A stretch of 64,000 bases of DNA, taken from Streptomyces canus (GTDB lineage Bacteria > Actinomycetota > Actinomycetes > Streptomycetales > Streptomycetaceae). The notes under the pieces were generated by a model. It was not told the origin of the DNA. It saw only the letters and a program-made list of their open reading frames with translations, and searched no databases. Each line of letters starts with the position of its first letter. Positions within the stretch are counted from its first letter, which is position 1. Of this stretch, positions 44,047 through 52,205 are shown piece after piece. A program made the translations under genes and the position numbers. The stretch covers positions 5,491,501 to 5,555,500 of the forward strand of contig NZ_JAUSYQ010000002.1 of assembly GCF_030816965.1 (NCBI RefSeq). Reading direction: 5' to 3'.

Positions 44047-44990
44047 GACGCCGCCCCCTCGTTCTGGTAGTGCCGCAGGAACAGTTCCTCCAGCGTCGGC
44101 GGCGTCGAGGTCAGCGAGCGCACCCCGGACTCGCTCAACTGCCGTAGCACCGCGTCGAGTCGGTCCGTGTCCACCTGCAACCGGACCCGATGGCCCTGGA
44201 CGTCGAGGTCGTGGACGCCCGGCAGACGTGCCAACCCGTCGGGAGCGCCGGCGAGTTCGGCCGTGACGCTGGTGCGGGTCAGGTGGCGCAGCTCGGCGAG
44301 CGAGCCCGTCTCGACCGTGCGGCCGCGCCGGATGATGCTCACCCGGTCGCACAACTCCTCGACCTCGCTGAGGATGTGGGACGACAGCAGGACCGTACGG
44401 CCGCGCTCCCGCTCCTCCTCGACACAGCGCTGGAAGACCTCCTCCATCAGCGGATCCAGGCCCGAGGTCGGCTCGTCCAGGATCAGCAGGTCCGCGTCCG
44501 AGGCGAACGCGGCGACCAGGGCGACCTTCTGGCGGTTGCCCTTCGAGTAGGTGCGGCCCTTCTTGGTGGGGTCCAGCTCGAAGCGTTCGATCAGGTCGGC
44601 GCGGCGCGCCCGGTCGAGACCGCCCGCCCGTCGCCCGCCACCACCCTGCCTGACGCGCTTCGCGCGGCCCCCATCGTGCAGACGGCCGTAGAGGTCGATC
44701 ACCTCGCCGCCGGAGAGGTTGCGCCACAGCGTCACGTCCCCCGGCACGTAGGCGATCCGGCGGTGCACCTCGACCGCGTCGGCCCACGGGTCGCGGCCGA
44801 GCACCTGCGCGGCGCCGGAGTCGGCGCGCAGCAGGCCGAGCAGGACGCGGATGGTGGTGGACTTGCCGGCGCCGTTGGGGCCGAGGAAGCCGTGCACCTC
44901 GCCGGTGGTGACCTCCAGGTCGAGGCCGTCGAGGGCCTGGGTGCCGCCGAACGACTTGTGGAGACCGGAGACGGTGATTGCCTTCGTCAT
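44043..44990 (-). CDS. ABC transporter ATP-binding protein with in-frame insert
   Basis: A 315-residue ATPase: Walker [11 protein letters not shown], signature-like [13 protein letters not shown], Walker [14 protein letters not shown], switch His in [13 protein letters not shown]. After GRLH the sequence [18 protein letters not shown] is inserted before the conserved [17 protein letters not shown] helix. Family members have only a few residues there, so the insert looks acquired. It is paired with the permease and divergent from a MarR-type regulator. Confidence 0.92.
   Translation of the reverse strand: MTKAITVSGLHKSFGGTQALDGLDLEVTTGEVHGFLGPNGAGKSTTIRVLLGLLRADSGAAQVLGRDPWADAVEVHRRIAYVPGDVTLWRNLSGGEVIDLYGRLHDGGRAKRVRQGGGGRRAGGLDRARRADLIERFELDPTKKGRTYSKGNRQKVALVAAFASDADLLILDEPTSGLDPLMEEVFQRCVEEERERGRTVLLSSHILSEVEELCDRVSIIRRGRTVETGSLAELRHLTRTSVTAELAGAPDGLARLPGVHDLDVQGHRVRLQVDTDRLDAVLRQLSESGVRSLTSTPPTLEELFLRHYQNEGAAS
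44621..44678 (-). repeat. Probable repeat-derived insert in the ABC ATPase gene
   Basis: The segment coding for the 18-residue Gly/Arg insert contains CGCGCGAAGCGCG, a tight hairpin, next to a G-rich run. Its composition differs from the flanking codons and it interrupts a conserved helix boundary. I think it is a dispersed genomic repeat captured in frame, but I cannot search for other copies. Confidence 0.45.
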
Positions 44991-44992
44991 GC

Positions 44993-45030
44993 TTCAGAAA
45001 GTACGCTTCTTTCAGAAATTTGTGAAGTTA
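44993..45030. promoter_or_regulatory. Operator region between ABC exporter and MarR-type regulator
   Basis: TTCAGAAA occurs at 44993-45000 and 45011-45018 (18-nt period), and CTTTCA ... TGAAG makes a partial palindrome. The 74-nt divergent interval is AT-rich and must hold both promoters. The regulator beside it is the likely binder. Confidence 0.55.
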
Positions 45031-45064
45031 AGGAAGCGCGTGAACCCCCGTTAGGCTGGTGGCC

Positions 45065-45559
45065 ATGACGGAGTCCAAGGCGGTGCAACGGGACCCGGAG
45101 GCGGTCTCACGGTTCGTGGAGCGGTTCGCGGCGCAGCTCGTCGAGGCGGGGTTGCCGCGTATGCCGGCGCGGGTCTTCTCCGCGCTGCTGGCATCCGACA
45201 GCGGTGCTCTGACCTCCGCCGAGCTGGGCGAGCAGCTTCGGATCAGCCCCGCGGCCGTCTCGGGGGCGGTGCGCTACCTGGCGCAGGTGCACATGCTGTC
45301 GCGCGAGCGGGAGCCCGGCTCGCGGCGGGAGCGGTACCGGGTCCACTCCGACCAGTGGTACCAGGCGCTCACCAACCGCGAGGCGATCATCAAACGCTGG
45401 GAGGATGCCCTGCGCGAGGGGGTGGCCAGCCTGGGCGCCGAGACTCCGGCGGGACACAGGCTGGCCGAGACCCTCGCGTTCTTCGAGTTCATCGAGAAGG
45501 ACGTGGCGGAGATGATGGAGCGCTGGAGGATCCACCGCGCCAGGCTCTTCGGGGCCTAA
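45065..45559 (+). CDS. MarR/GbsR-type transcriptional regulator
   Basis: A 164-residue winged-helix protein: AGLPRMPARVFSALLASDSGALTSAELGEQLRISPAAVSGAVRYLAQVHML is the HTH, and a basic wing (EREPGSRRERYRV) and a helical C terminus (FFEFIEKDVAEMMERW) follow. Such regulators repress divergent exporters. ATG 45065 is preferred over GTG 45059; either would be nearly leaderless. Its stop overlaps that of the convergent permease gene by 2-3 nt. Confidence 0.9.
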   Translation: MTESKAVQRDPEAVSRFVERFAAQLVEAGLPRMPARVFSALLASDSGALTSAELGEQLRISPAAVSGAVRYLAQVHMLSREREPGSRRERYRVHSDQWYQALTNREAIIKRWEDALREGVASLGAETPAGHRLAETLAFFEFIEKDVAEMMERWRIHRARLFGA

Positions 45560-47064
45560 CGCTCCTTCGTCTCCTCCAGTACCGTCCGCCCCAGCAGCAG
45601 ATACCGCTCGGGCGACCGCCGCTTCAGGTACTGCGCATAGCCGATGCCCAGCGCCGCGACGGCCGCCACCAGCCACGGCGTGGCCTTCAGCACCAGCGAA
45701 CCGGACTCCGTGCCGGCCGCCGCGCCCATGTTGGACACCAGCAGGACGACCACGGCGAGCATGGCGATGCCGCCGACCAACGGGGCCGTGAGAGTCCGGA
45801 ACCAGTGGCGGCTCTCCGGGTGGTGCTTGCGGAAGTACGCCAGCACCGCGAAGGAGCACACCGCCTGCACGATCAGGATCGCCATGGTGCCGAGGATGGC
45901 GAGCAGGACGTACGTGCCGCTGTACGGGTCCTTGCCGGCCGCCCAGAACGCCAGCAGGAGTACGGCGGTCACGATCGTCTGCACCAGGCCCGCGACGTGC
46001 GGAGAGCCGTGCCGGGGGTGGGTGCGGCCGACCGTGTGCTTCAGCGAGGGCAGGACGCCCTCGCGGCCCAGCGCGTACATGTAGCGGGCGGCGCAGTTGT
46101 GGAAGGCCATGCCGCAGGCCAGCGAGCCGGTGATCATCAGCCACTGCATGACGTCGACCGCCCAGTGTCCGACGTACTGCTCGGTCGGGCCGAAGAAGAG
46201 CTGCAGGGGGTTGGCGGTGGCGACCTCGACGGCCTTGGACTCGCCGGTGCCCGAGATGGCCATCCAGGAGACGAAGACGTAGAAGACGCCGACGCCCAGG
46301 ACGGAGATCATCGTCGCCTTGGGGATGATCTTCTTCGGGTTGCGGGACTCCTCGCCGTACATCGCCGTCGACTCGAAGCCGACCCACGACCAGAAGGCGA
46401 AGAAGAGACCGAGCCCGGCGGAGGTGCCCTTGAAGGCGTTGACCGGGTTGACGGGGTCCAGGCTGAAGCCGTCCGGGCCGCCGCCGTGGAAGGCGACCGA
46501 GACCGCCATCGCGGCGAGGATCGTCACCTCGGTGGCCAGGAGTACGACGAGGAGCTTCTCGGCGACCGAGACACCGAACCAGGTGCCCGTCGCGTTGACC
46601 GCGAGCATCAGGACCGCGAACGCCCACCAGGGGATGTGCACCCCGGTCTGGTCCTTCAGCGTCCCCGTCGCGAACGTCGAGAAGATGCCGATGAGCGCCG
46701 GCTCGAAGACGACGTACGCGAAGGTGGCGAGCAGTCCCGACGCGAGGCCCGCCGTGCGGCCGAGGCCGTAGGAGATGAAGCCGTAGAAGGCGCCGGTCGA
46801 GGTGATGTGCTTCGCCATCGAGGTGAAGCCGACGGAAAAGATTGCCAGGACGACCATTGCGACGAGGTAGCTCGCGGGTGCGCCGATGCCATTGCCCGCC
46901 GACACCATGAAGGGCACGTTGCCCGTCATCGCGGTGATCGGCGCGGCGGTCGCCACGGCCATGAAGACCACGCCCAGCAGGCCGATGGCGTTGGGCTTCA
47001 ACCGGTGAACCGTGCCTCCCTCGTCCGTCTTCGCCGCCGGGGCGACTCCCTCGTCCACTGCCAT
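45556..47064 (-). CDS. APC-family amino acid/ethanolamine permease
   Basis: A 502-residue transporter with about twelve membrane helices. HRLKPNAIGLLGVVFMAVATAAPITAM, AGNGIGAPASYL, FFAFWSWVGFESTAMYGEESRNPKK (the conserved E-E-S-R-x-P-x-K motif) and YALGREGVLP are typical of the amino acid-polyamine-choline family. It is divergent from eutB across 149 nt, so ethanolamine import is a reasonable guess; amino acids are the alternative. Confidence 0.9.
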   Translation of the reverse strand: MAVDEGVAPAAKTDEGGTVHRLKPNAIGLLGVVFMAVATAAPITAMTGNVPFMVSAGNGIGAPASYLVAMVVLAIFSVGFTSMAKHITSTGAFYGFISYGLGRTAGLASGLLATFAYVVFEPALIGIFSTFATGTLKDQTGVHIPWWAFAVLMLAVNATGTWFGVSVAEKLLVVLLATEVTILAAMAVSVAFHGGGPDGFSLDPVNPVNAFKGTSAGLGLFFAFWSWVGFESTAMYGEESRNPKKIIPKATMISVLGVGVFYVFVSWMAISGTGESKAVEVATANPLQLFFGPTEQYVGHWAVDVMQWLMITGSLACGMAFHNCAARYMYALGREGVLPSLKHTVGRTHPRHGSPHVAGLVQTIVTAVLLLAFWAAGKDPYSGTYVLLAILGTMAILIVQAVCSFAVLAYFRKHHPESRHWFRTLTAPLVGGIAMLAVVVLLVSNMGAAAGTESGSLVLKATPWLVAAVAALGIGYAQYLKRRSPERYLLLGRTVLEETKER

Positions 47065-47095
47065 CGGGTGGCCCCTCTCCTTGCCCGTCCACTAC

Positions 47096-47110
47096 GTTCC
47101 GAACCGGAAC
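47096..47110. promoter_or_regulatory. Perfect inverted repeat GTTCCG-AAC-CGGAAC
   Basis: It lies 31 nt upstream of the permease start and 103 nt from eutB in their shared promoter region. Symmetry and position suit a regulator of ethanolamine utilisation, but no regulator gene adjoins. Confidence 0.5.
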
Positions 47111-47213
47111 TCTGTAGCCCGAATAAGTCGAGCAAGGGTCTCGGGGCGTTAAATGTTTGTCAACCAGACCTTTAGAAATCTGACGGCAACACGCGGCACT
47201 TAGCGTCGTCGGC

Positions 47214-48605
47214 ATGAGCTACACGTCCGTTCTCGGCGGTCGACGCCACCGCTTCGACACCCTCGCCCGTCTGCTCGCCGCCGCGAGCCCCGAACGCTCC
47301 GGCGACCGGCTGGCGGGACTCGCGGCCGCTTCCGAACAGGAGCGGGTGGCCGCGCGCTGGGCGCTGGCGGACGTGCCGCTCACGGAGTTTCTGGCCGAGC
47401 CGCTGATCCCGTACGAGACGGACGACGTGACACGGCTGATCCTCGACACGCACGACGCGGCCGCCTTCGCGCCGGTGGCGGGGCTGACGGTGGGCGAGTT
47501 CCGGGAGTGGCTGCTGTCTCCCGGAGCCGACGCGGGGGCGCTGGCCGCCCTCGCGCCCGGGCTCACCCCCGAGATGGTCGCCGCGGTCTCCAAGCTGATG
47601 GGCAACGCGGACCTGGTCGCGGTGGCCCGCAAGGTGCGCGTGGTCACCGCGTTCCGCTCGACGATCGGGCTGCCGGGACGGCTGGCGACCCGGCTCCAGC
47701 CCAACCATCCCACCGACGACCCGGCGGGCGTGGCGGCGGCCCTCCTCGACGGACTGCTGCTGGGCTCCGGCGACGCGGTGATCGGCATCAACCCGGCGAC
47801 CGACAGCCCCAAGGCCGTACGAGACCTGCTGGAACTGCTCGACGGGGTGATCCGGCGGTACGCGATCCCCACCCAGTCCTGTGTGCTGTGCCATGTCACG
47901 ACGAGCGTGGACCTGATGTCCCGCGGCGCCCCGGTGGACCTGGTCTTCCAGTCGATCGCGGGGACACAGGCGGCGAACGCGTCCTTCGGGGTGACGCTGG
48001 GCCTGCTCGACGAGGCGTACGAAGCCGCCCTCGCCCTGGAGCGGGGCACGGTCGGCCACAACGTCATGTACTTCGAGACCGGGCAGGGCAGCGCCCTGTC
48101 GGCGGGCGCGCACCACGGGGTGGACCAGCAGACGGTGGAGGCCCGGGCGTACGCGGTGGCGCGGCGCTACGACCCGCTGCTCGTGAACACGGTCGTCGGC
48201 TTCATCGGCCCGGAGTACCTCTACGACGGCCGGCAGATCCTGCGCGCCGCCCTGGAGGACCACTTCTGCGGCAAACTCCTCGGCCTGCCCATGGGGCTGG
48301 ACATCTGCTACACCAACCACGCCGACGCGGACGACGACGACATCGCCACGATGCTCACGATGCTCGGCGTGGCCGGCGCGTCCTTCGTGATCTGCACACC
48401 GGGCGGCGACGACATCATGCTCAACTACCAGTCCGCCTCGTACCACGACGCGTTGTACCTCCGGGAGGTCCTGGGCCTGCGCCCGGCGCCGGAGTTCGAG
48501 AGCTGGCTCGACTCGATCGGGCTGCTGGACGAGAAGGGCGGGATCCGCGAGACGACCGGAGCGGCCCACCCGCTGACGGCGATCGGGAAGGAGCTGGCGG
48601 CATGA
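47214..48605 (+). CDS. eutB: Ethanolamine ammonia-lyase large subunit
   Basis: A 463-residue EutB. LMGNADLVAVARKVRVVTAFRSTIGLPGRLATRLQPNHPTDDP, GLLLGSGDAVIGINPATDS, TQSCVLCHVTTSVDLM, YFETGQGSALSAGAHHGVDQQT (active-site Glu and Gln) and GLPMGLDICYTNHADADDDD are conserved. It binds adenosylcobalamin with EutC and converts ethanolamine to acetaldehyde and ammonia. No microcompartment shell or reactivase gene is nearby, so this is the stand-alone type. The ATG has a very short leader. Confidence 0.96.
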   Translation: MSYTSVLGGRRHRFDTLARLLAAASPERSGDRLAGLAAASEQERVAARWALADVPLTEFLAEPLIPYETDDVTRLILDTHDAAAFAPVAGLTVGEFREWLLSPGADAGALAALAPGLTPEMVAAVSKLMGNADLVAVARKVRVVTAFRSTIGLPGRLATRLQPNHPTDDPAGVAAALLDGLLLGSGDAVIGINPATDSPKAVRDLLELLDGVIRRYAIPTQSCVLCHVTTSVDLMSRGAPVDLVFQSIAGTQAANASFGVTLGLLDEAYEAALALERGTVGHNVMYFETGQGSALSAGAHHGVDQQTVEARAYAVARRYDPLLVNTVVGFIGPEYLYDGRQILRAALEDHFCGKLLGLPMGLDICYTNHADADDDDIATMLTMLGVAGASFVICTPGGDDIMLNYQSASYHDALYLREVLGLRPAPEFESWLDSIGLLDEKGGIRETTGAAHPLTAIGKELAA

Positions 48606-49345
48606 GCGAAGTGGCCGTGCAGACAAGTGAGTTGTGGTCGTCGCTGCGGCAGCGCACCCAGGCCCGCATCGGCCTCGGCCGCGCCGGTTCCGCCCTCCCC
48701 ACCCGGCACCGCCTGGAACTGCAGGCGGCGCACGCGGCCGCGCGGGACGCCGTGCACTCGCCGTTCGAGCCCGACGTGATCGCGGCGGGGCTGGCCGGGA
48801 CGCCGACGGTACGGGTGCGCAGCTCGGCTCCGGACCGGCTCACCTACCTCCAGCGGCCGGACCTGGGCCGCCGCCTCGAGCCCATGGACCGGGCCCATCT
48901 GCCCACGGGGGAGTGGGACGCGGTCTTCGTGGTCGCCGACGGGCTGTCCAGCCGGGCGGTGCACGAGCACGCGGCGGCGGTGGTGCGGGAGACGGCGGCC
49001 CGCCTCGAGAACTGGCATCTCGCTCCCGTCGTCCTGGCCGAACAGGCCCGCGTGGCCCTCGGCGACGACGTCGCGCACGCGATGGGCGCCGCGATGGTCG
49101 TCGTCCTGGTCGGTGAACGGCCCGGTATGTCGGCGGCGGACTCCCTGGGCGCGTATCTCACGTACCGGCCCACCCCGGGCGTGACGACGGACGCCGACCG
49201 CAACTGCCTGTCCAACATCCGCCCGCCCCTGGGCCTGTCGTACACGGGGGCGGCGGAAAAGCTGGCGGGGCTGATGACCAGGGCCCGCGAGCTCGGCCTG
49301 ACCGGGGTGAACCTGAAGGACGAGACAGACGCACTGCCGCGCTAG
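48602..49345 (+). CDS. eutC: Ethanolamine ammonia-lyase small subunit
   Basis: A 247-residue EutC. RTQARIGLGRAGSALPTRHRLELQAAHAAARDAVH, VFVVADGLSSRAVHEHAA, GDDVAHAMGAAMVVVLVGERPGMSAADSLGAYLTY and DADRNCLSNIRPPLGLSY are family signatures for cobalamin contact. Start overlaps the eutB stop (ATGA). A tandem repeat array begins 31 nt after its stop. Confidence 0.96.
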   Translation: MSEVAVQTSELWSSLRQRTQARIGLGRAGSALPTRHRLELQAAHAAARDAVHSPFEPDVIAAGLAGTPTVRVRSSAPDRLTYLQRPDLGRRLEPMDRAHLPTGEWDAVFVVADGLSSRAVHEHAAAVVRETAARLENWHLAPVVLAEQARVALGDDVAHAMGAAMVVVLVGERPGMSAADSLGAYLTYRPTPGVTTDADRNCLSNIRPPLGLSYTGAAEKLAGLMTRARELGLTGVNLKDETDALPR

Positions 49346-49376
49346 ACCGGACCGGCCAGGGGGCGCCCGCGGCGGC

Positions 49377-49689
49377 GCGCTTCGTCGACGGCGAGCTCGT
49401 GTCGGGCGGTGTGTTTCGTGCACGGCGGGTTGGTGTCGGGGGGTGTGTTTCGCGTGCGGCGGGTTGGTGCTGGGCGGCGCGCCTTGTCGACGGCGGGCCG
49501 GTGCCGGGCGGTGTGCTTCCTGTACGGCGGGCTGGTGCGGGGACGCACCTTGTCGACGGCGGGCCCGGTGCCGGGCGGCGCACCTCGTCGACGGTCGGCC
49601 GGTGCCGGTGCCGGTGCCGACGACGCGCCTCGCACCGAAAGCCGATGTCGGCGAGGCACCTCGCCCACGGCAAGCCGCTGTCCGGGGCC
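49377..49689. repeat. Tandem repeat array, about nine degenerate 34-bp units
   Basis: Units start at 49377, 49411, 49445, 49479, 49513, 49545, 49580, 49625 and 49656. Five are exactly 34 bp, others 31-42 bp. A common core reads GTCGACGGCGGGCCGGTG, with the variable start GCGC, GTGT or GCAC. A tenth partial unit follows at 49690. Units are not a multiple of 3, so reading frames through the array rotate and the ORFs over it are not credible genes. It fills the whole gap between eutC and the kinase-like gene. Confidence 0.85.
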
Positions 49690-49735
49690 GTGCCTGGTCA
49701 ACGGCTCCTCGTCCGCCCCGCTTCCGCCCGCTTCC

Positions 49736-50584
49736 TCACCGCCCCGGCAACACCAACCCCAACGCCCCCTCCCGCACCGTCCACGTCCGTCTCCGTACCG
49801 GTCCCGCCACCCCCGCGTCCGCCCGGTAGCGGAAATCCGCCCCGGTGACGGTCACCGTCCTGCCGGTGGCCAGCAGCGGGGACGCCTCCGCGCCCACCGA
49901 CAGCGGGCGTATCTCCACCGAGGCCAGGCCGCCGCCGTAGCCGGGGGTCACCGAGACCGCCTCCAGGGGTTGGTCCAGGTCCACCAGCGTGACCCCGTCG
50001 ACCTCCACCCGCAGCCGCGAGGGCCCGGGAAGGACAGGCGCGGTCTCCCGGGCGGGACGGGCCGGCACCAGGGTCCGTACGAGGGACTGGCAGGTCCGCA
50101 GCCAGGGCCGCGCGGCCTCCACGGGCTCCTCCCGCGCGACCAGCGCGGGAATCCGCAGTGCGCCGAGGACCACCCCGTCGCTGTCGTCCACGAGCATGTC
50201 CAGCCGCCGCTCGGTCCCCTCCAGCACCGCTCGCGCGGCCGCCACCGCCCCCATCGGCACCCCGAGGGCGTGGGCGACTCCGAGCATCGGCCCCACCGGC
50301 ACCACCGACAGCACACATTCGGCCAGCTGCCGCTGCCGGTGCAGCAGCACCACCGCCCGCATCAGCGCACGGTCGTCGCCGACGACCACCGGCCGCCGCG
50401 AGCCGCGCCGCGCCAGCGCCCGGGCGAACTCCTCGGGCCCGTCCGGCAGACACACCTTCGTCGCCGCACCCGCGCTGAGCACGTCTTTCACGATCCGTAC
50501 GGACTCGCCGTCCGTCTGCCGGGCGACCGGGTCGATCACCACCAGCAGGTGATCAAAAGTCGCGGAAGTCGCCACCTCGGCCAT
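49736..50584 (-). CDS. Diacylglycerol kinase-like (DAGK catalytic domain) protein
   Basis: A 282-residue protein: [39 protein letters not shown] at the N terminus, a middle ([44 protein letters not shown]) that corresponds to the usual GGDGT...LGTGNDFA region, and a beta-rich C-terminal half ([14 protein letters not shown]). The canonical GGDGT and GTGND motifs are replaced by VGDDRAL and PVGPML, so kinase activity is doubtful. It is divergent from purA. Confidence 0.75.
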   Translation of the reverse strand: MAEVATSATFDHLLVVIDPVARQTDGESVRIVKDVLSAGAATKVCLPDGPEEFARALARRGSRRPVVVGDDRALMRAVVLLHRQRQLAECVLSVVPVGPMLGVAHALGVPMGAVAAARAVLEGTERRLDMLVDDSDGVVLGALRIPALVAREEPVEAARPWLRTCQSLVRTLVPARPARETAPVLPGPSRLRVEVDGVTLVDLDQPLEAVSVTPGYGGGLASVEIRPLSVGAEASPLLATGRTVTVTGADFRYRADAGVAGPVRRRTWTVREGALGLVLPGR

Positions 50585-50616
50585 GCCTCGCTTCCTCGGG
50601 TAGCATCTTGGTGCAA

Positions 50617-50646
50617 GAGCCCCTTGCGCTATTGCGCCAGGGGCTT
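50617..50646. promoter_or_regulatory. Hairpin in the purA leader region
   Basis: GAGCCCCTTGCGC and GCGCCAGGGGCTT pair with one mismatch around TATT, about 125 nt before the purA GTG. It could be a leader structure of purA or a barrier between the divergent genes. Confidence 0.45.
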
Positions 50647-50772
50647 CGTCTATTCCGGGGCACCCGGGTCCGACGGGCAGCGGCCGACGACGGCCGTGGT
50701 GCACGCGACGGAGGAACCGTACGCGTACGCCCCCGACCTTGGACATGCCCCGCCCGGAAGGGGTGTACGCGC

Positions 50773-52056
50773 GTGCCCGCACTTGTGCTGCTCGGTGCTC
50801 AGTGGGGTGACGAAGGCAAGGGAAAGGCAACCGACCTGCTCGGTGGCTCGGTGGACTATGTGGTGCGCTACCAGGGCGGCAACAACGCCGGCCACACGGT
50901 AGTCGTGGGCGATCAGAAGTACGCCCTCCACCTCCTCCCTTCCGGAATCCTGTCTCCGGGGTGCACCCCGGTCATCGGCAACGGTGTCGTCGTCGATCCG
51001 TCGGTCCTGTTCTCCGAGCTGAACGGACTGAACGACCGCGGCGTCGACACCTCCAAGCTCCTGATCAGCGGCAACGCCCACATCATCACGCCCTACAACG
51101 TCACCGTCGACAAGGTGACGGAACGCTTCCTCGGAAAGCGCAAGATCGGCACGACGGGGCGCGGCATCGGACCGACCTACGCCGACAAGATCAACCGCGT
51201 GGGCATCCGCATCCAGGACCTGTACGACGAGTCGATCCTGACCCAGAAGGTCGAGGCGGCCCTCGACGGCAAGAACCAGCTCCTGACCAAGGTCTTCAAC
51301 CGACGCGCCATAGAGGTCGGTCAGGTCGTCGAGGAGCTGCTGAGCTACGCGGACCGGCTCAAGCCCTACGTCGCCGACACGGTCCTGGTGCTCAACCAGG
51401 CCCTGGAGCAGGACAAGGTCGTCCTGTTCGAGGGTGGCCAGGGCACGCTCCTGGACATCGACCACGGCACGTACCCCTTCGTCACCTCCAGCAACCCCAC
51501 CGCGGGCGGTGCCTGCACGGGTGCGGGCGTCGGCCCCACGAAGATCAGCCGGGTCATCGGCATCCTCAAGGCCTACACGACCCGGGTCGGTTCGGGCCCG
51601 TTCCCGACCGAGCTGTTCGACGAGGACGGCGACGCCCTGCGCCGCATCGGCGGTGAGCGGGGTGTCACCACCGGCCGTGACCGTCGCTGCGGCTGGTTCG
51701 ACGCGGTGATCGCCCGGTACGCGACCCGCGTCAACGGCCTCACCGACTTCTTCCTCACCAAGCTCGACGTGCTCACCGGCTGGGAGCAGATCCCGGTCTG
51801 TGTCGCGTACGAGATCGACGGCGAGCGCGTCGAGGAGCTCCCGTACTCCCAGACCGACTTCCACCACGCGAAGCCGGTCTACGAGTACCTCCCGGGCTGG
51901 AGCGAGGACATCACCAAGGCGAAGTCCTTCTCCGACCTCCCGAAGAACGCCCAGGACTACGTGAAGGCGCTGGAGGAGATGTCCGGCGCCCCGATCTCCG
52001 CGATCGGCGTGGGCCCGGGCCGGGACGAGACGATCGAGATCAACTCGTTCCTGTAA
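50773..52056 (+). CDS. purA: Adenylosuccinate synthetase
   Basis: A 427-residue enzyme of normal length. [16 protein letters not shown] is the GTP loop with catalytic Asp, [10 protein letters not shown] the catalytic His, [14 protein letters not shown] the IMP loop, [19 protein letters not shown] the Q-loop/switch and [16 protein letters not shown] the aspartate loop. It makes adenylosuccinate from IMP, the first step to AMP. GTG 50773 is chosen because it gives [15 protein letters not shown], with GGAAGGGG 9 nt upstream. Confidence 0.98.
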   Translation: MPALVLLGAQWGDEGKGKATDLLGGSVDYVVRYQGGNNAGHTVVVGDQKYALHLLPSGILSPGCTPVIGNGVVVDPSVLFSELNGLNDRGVDTSKLLISGNAHIITPYNVTVDKVTERFLGKRKIGTTGRGIGPTYADKINRVGIRIQDLYDESILTQKVEAALDGKNQLLTKVFNRRAIEVGQVVEELLSYADRLKPYVADTVLVLNQALEQDKVVLFEGGQGTLLDIDHGTYPFVTSSNPTAGGACTGAGVGPTKISRVIGILKAYTTRVGSGPFPTELFDEDGDALRRIGGERGVTTGRDRRCGWFDAVIARYATRVNGLTDFFLTKLDVLTGWEQIPVCVAYEIDGERVEELPYSQTDFHHAKPVYEYLPGWSEDITKAKSFSDLPKNAQDYVKALEEMSGAPISAIGVGPGRDETIEINSFL

Positions 52057-52078
52057 ATCCCTTTTGTTCGCCAGCTGT

Positions 52079-52110
52079 TGGGCCGGTCATGGACTTCCTT
52101 GACCGGCCCA
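52079..52110 (+). terminator. Terminator hairpin after purA
   Basis: TGGGCCGGTCA and TGACCGGCCCA form a perfect 11-bp stem with a 10-nt loop, 23 nt after the purA stop. Confidence 0.9.
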
Positions 52111-52147
52111 TGGCTTGCTCCTGGTTCCGCGCGCGACCGGCGGGACG

Positions 52148-52170
52148 GGACTATCTACGCGGGTAGTTCC
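52148..52170. promoter_or_regulatory. Nested inverted repeat before the 5'-nucleotidase gene
   Basis: CTAC-GCGG-GTAG lies inside GGACTA ... TAGTTCC, 36-58 nt before the ATG. It may be an operator or a leader hairpin; phosphate- or purine-linked control is only a guess from the product. Confidence 0.4.
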
Positions 52171-52205
52171 GTCTCTCCTCCCTCCCCCTTTCCAGGAGCC
52201 CTTCC

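Noticed and set aside
49377-49689. CRISPR array
   Set aside because: Units are contiguous and degenerate, without unique spacers, and no cas genes are present.
49399-49848. Arg/Gly/Ala-rich ORFs across the tandem array on both strands
   Set aside because: Repeat units are 34 bp and rotate through frames; translations have no family and no consistent repeat at protein level.
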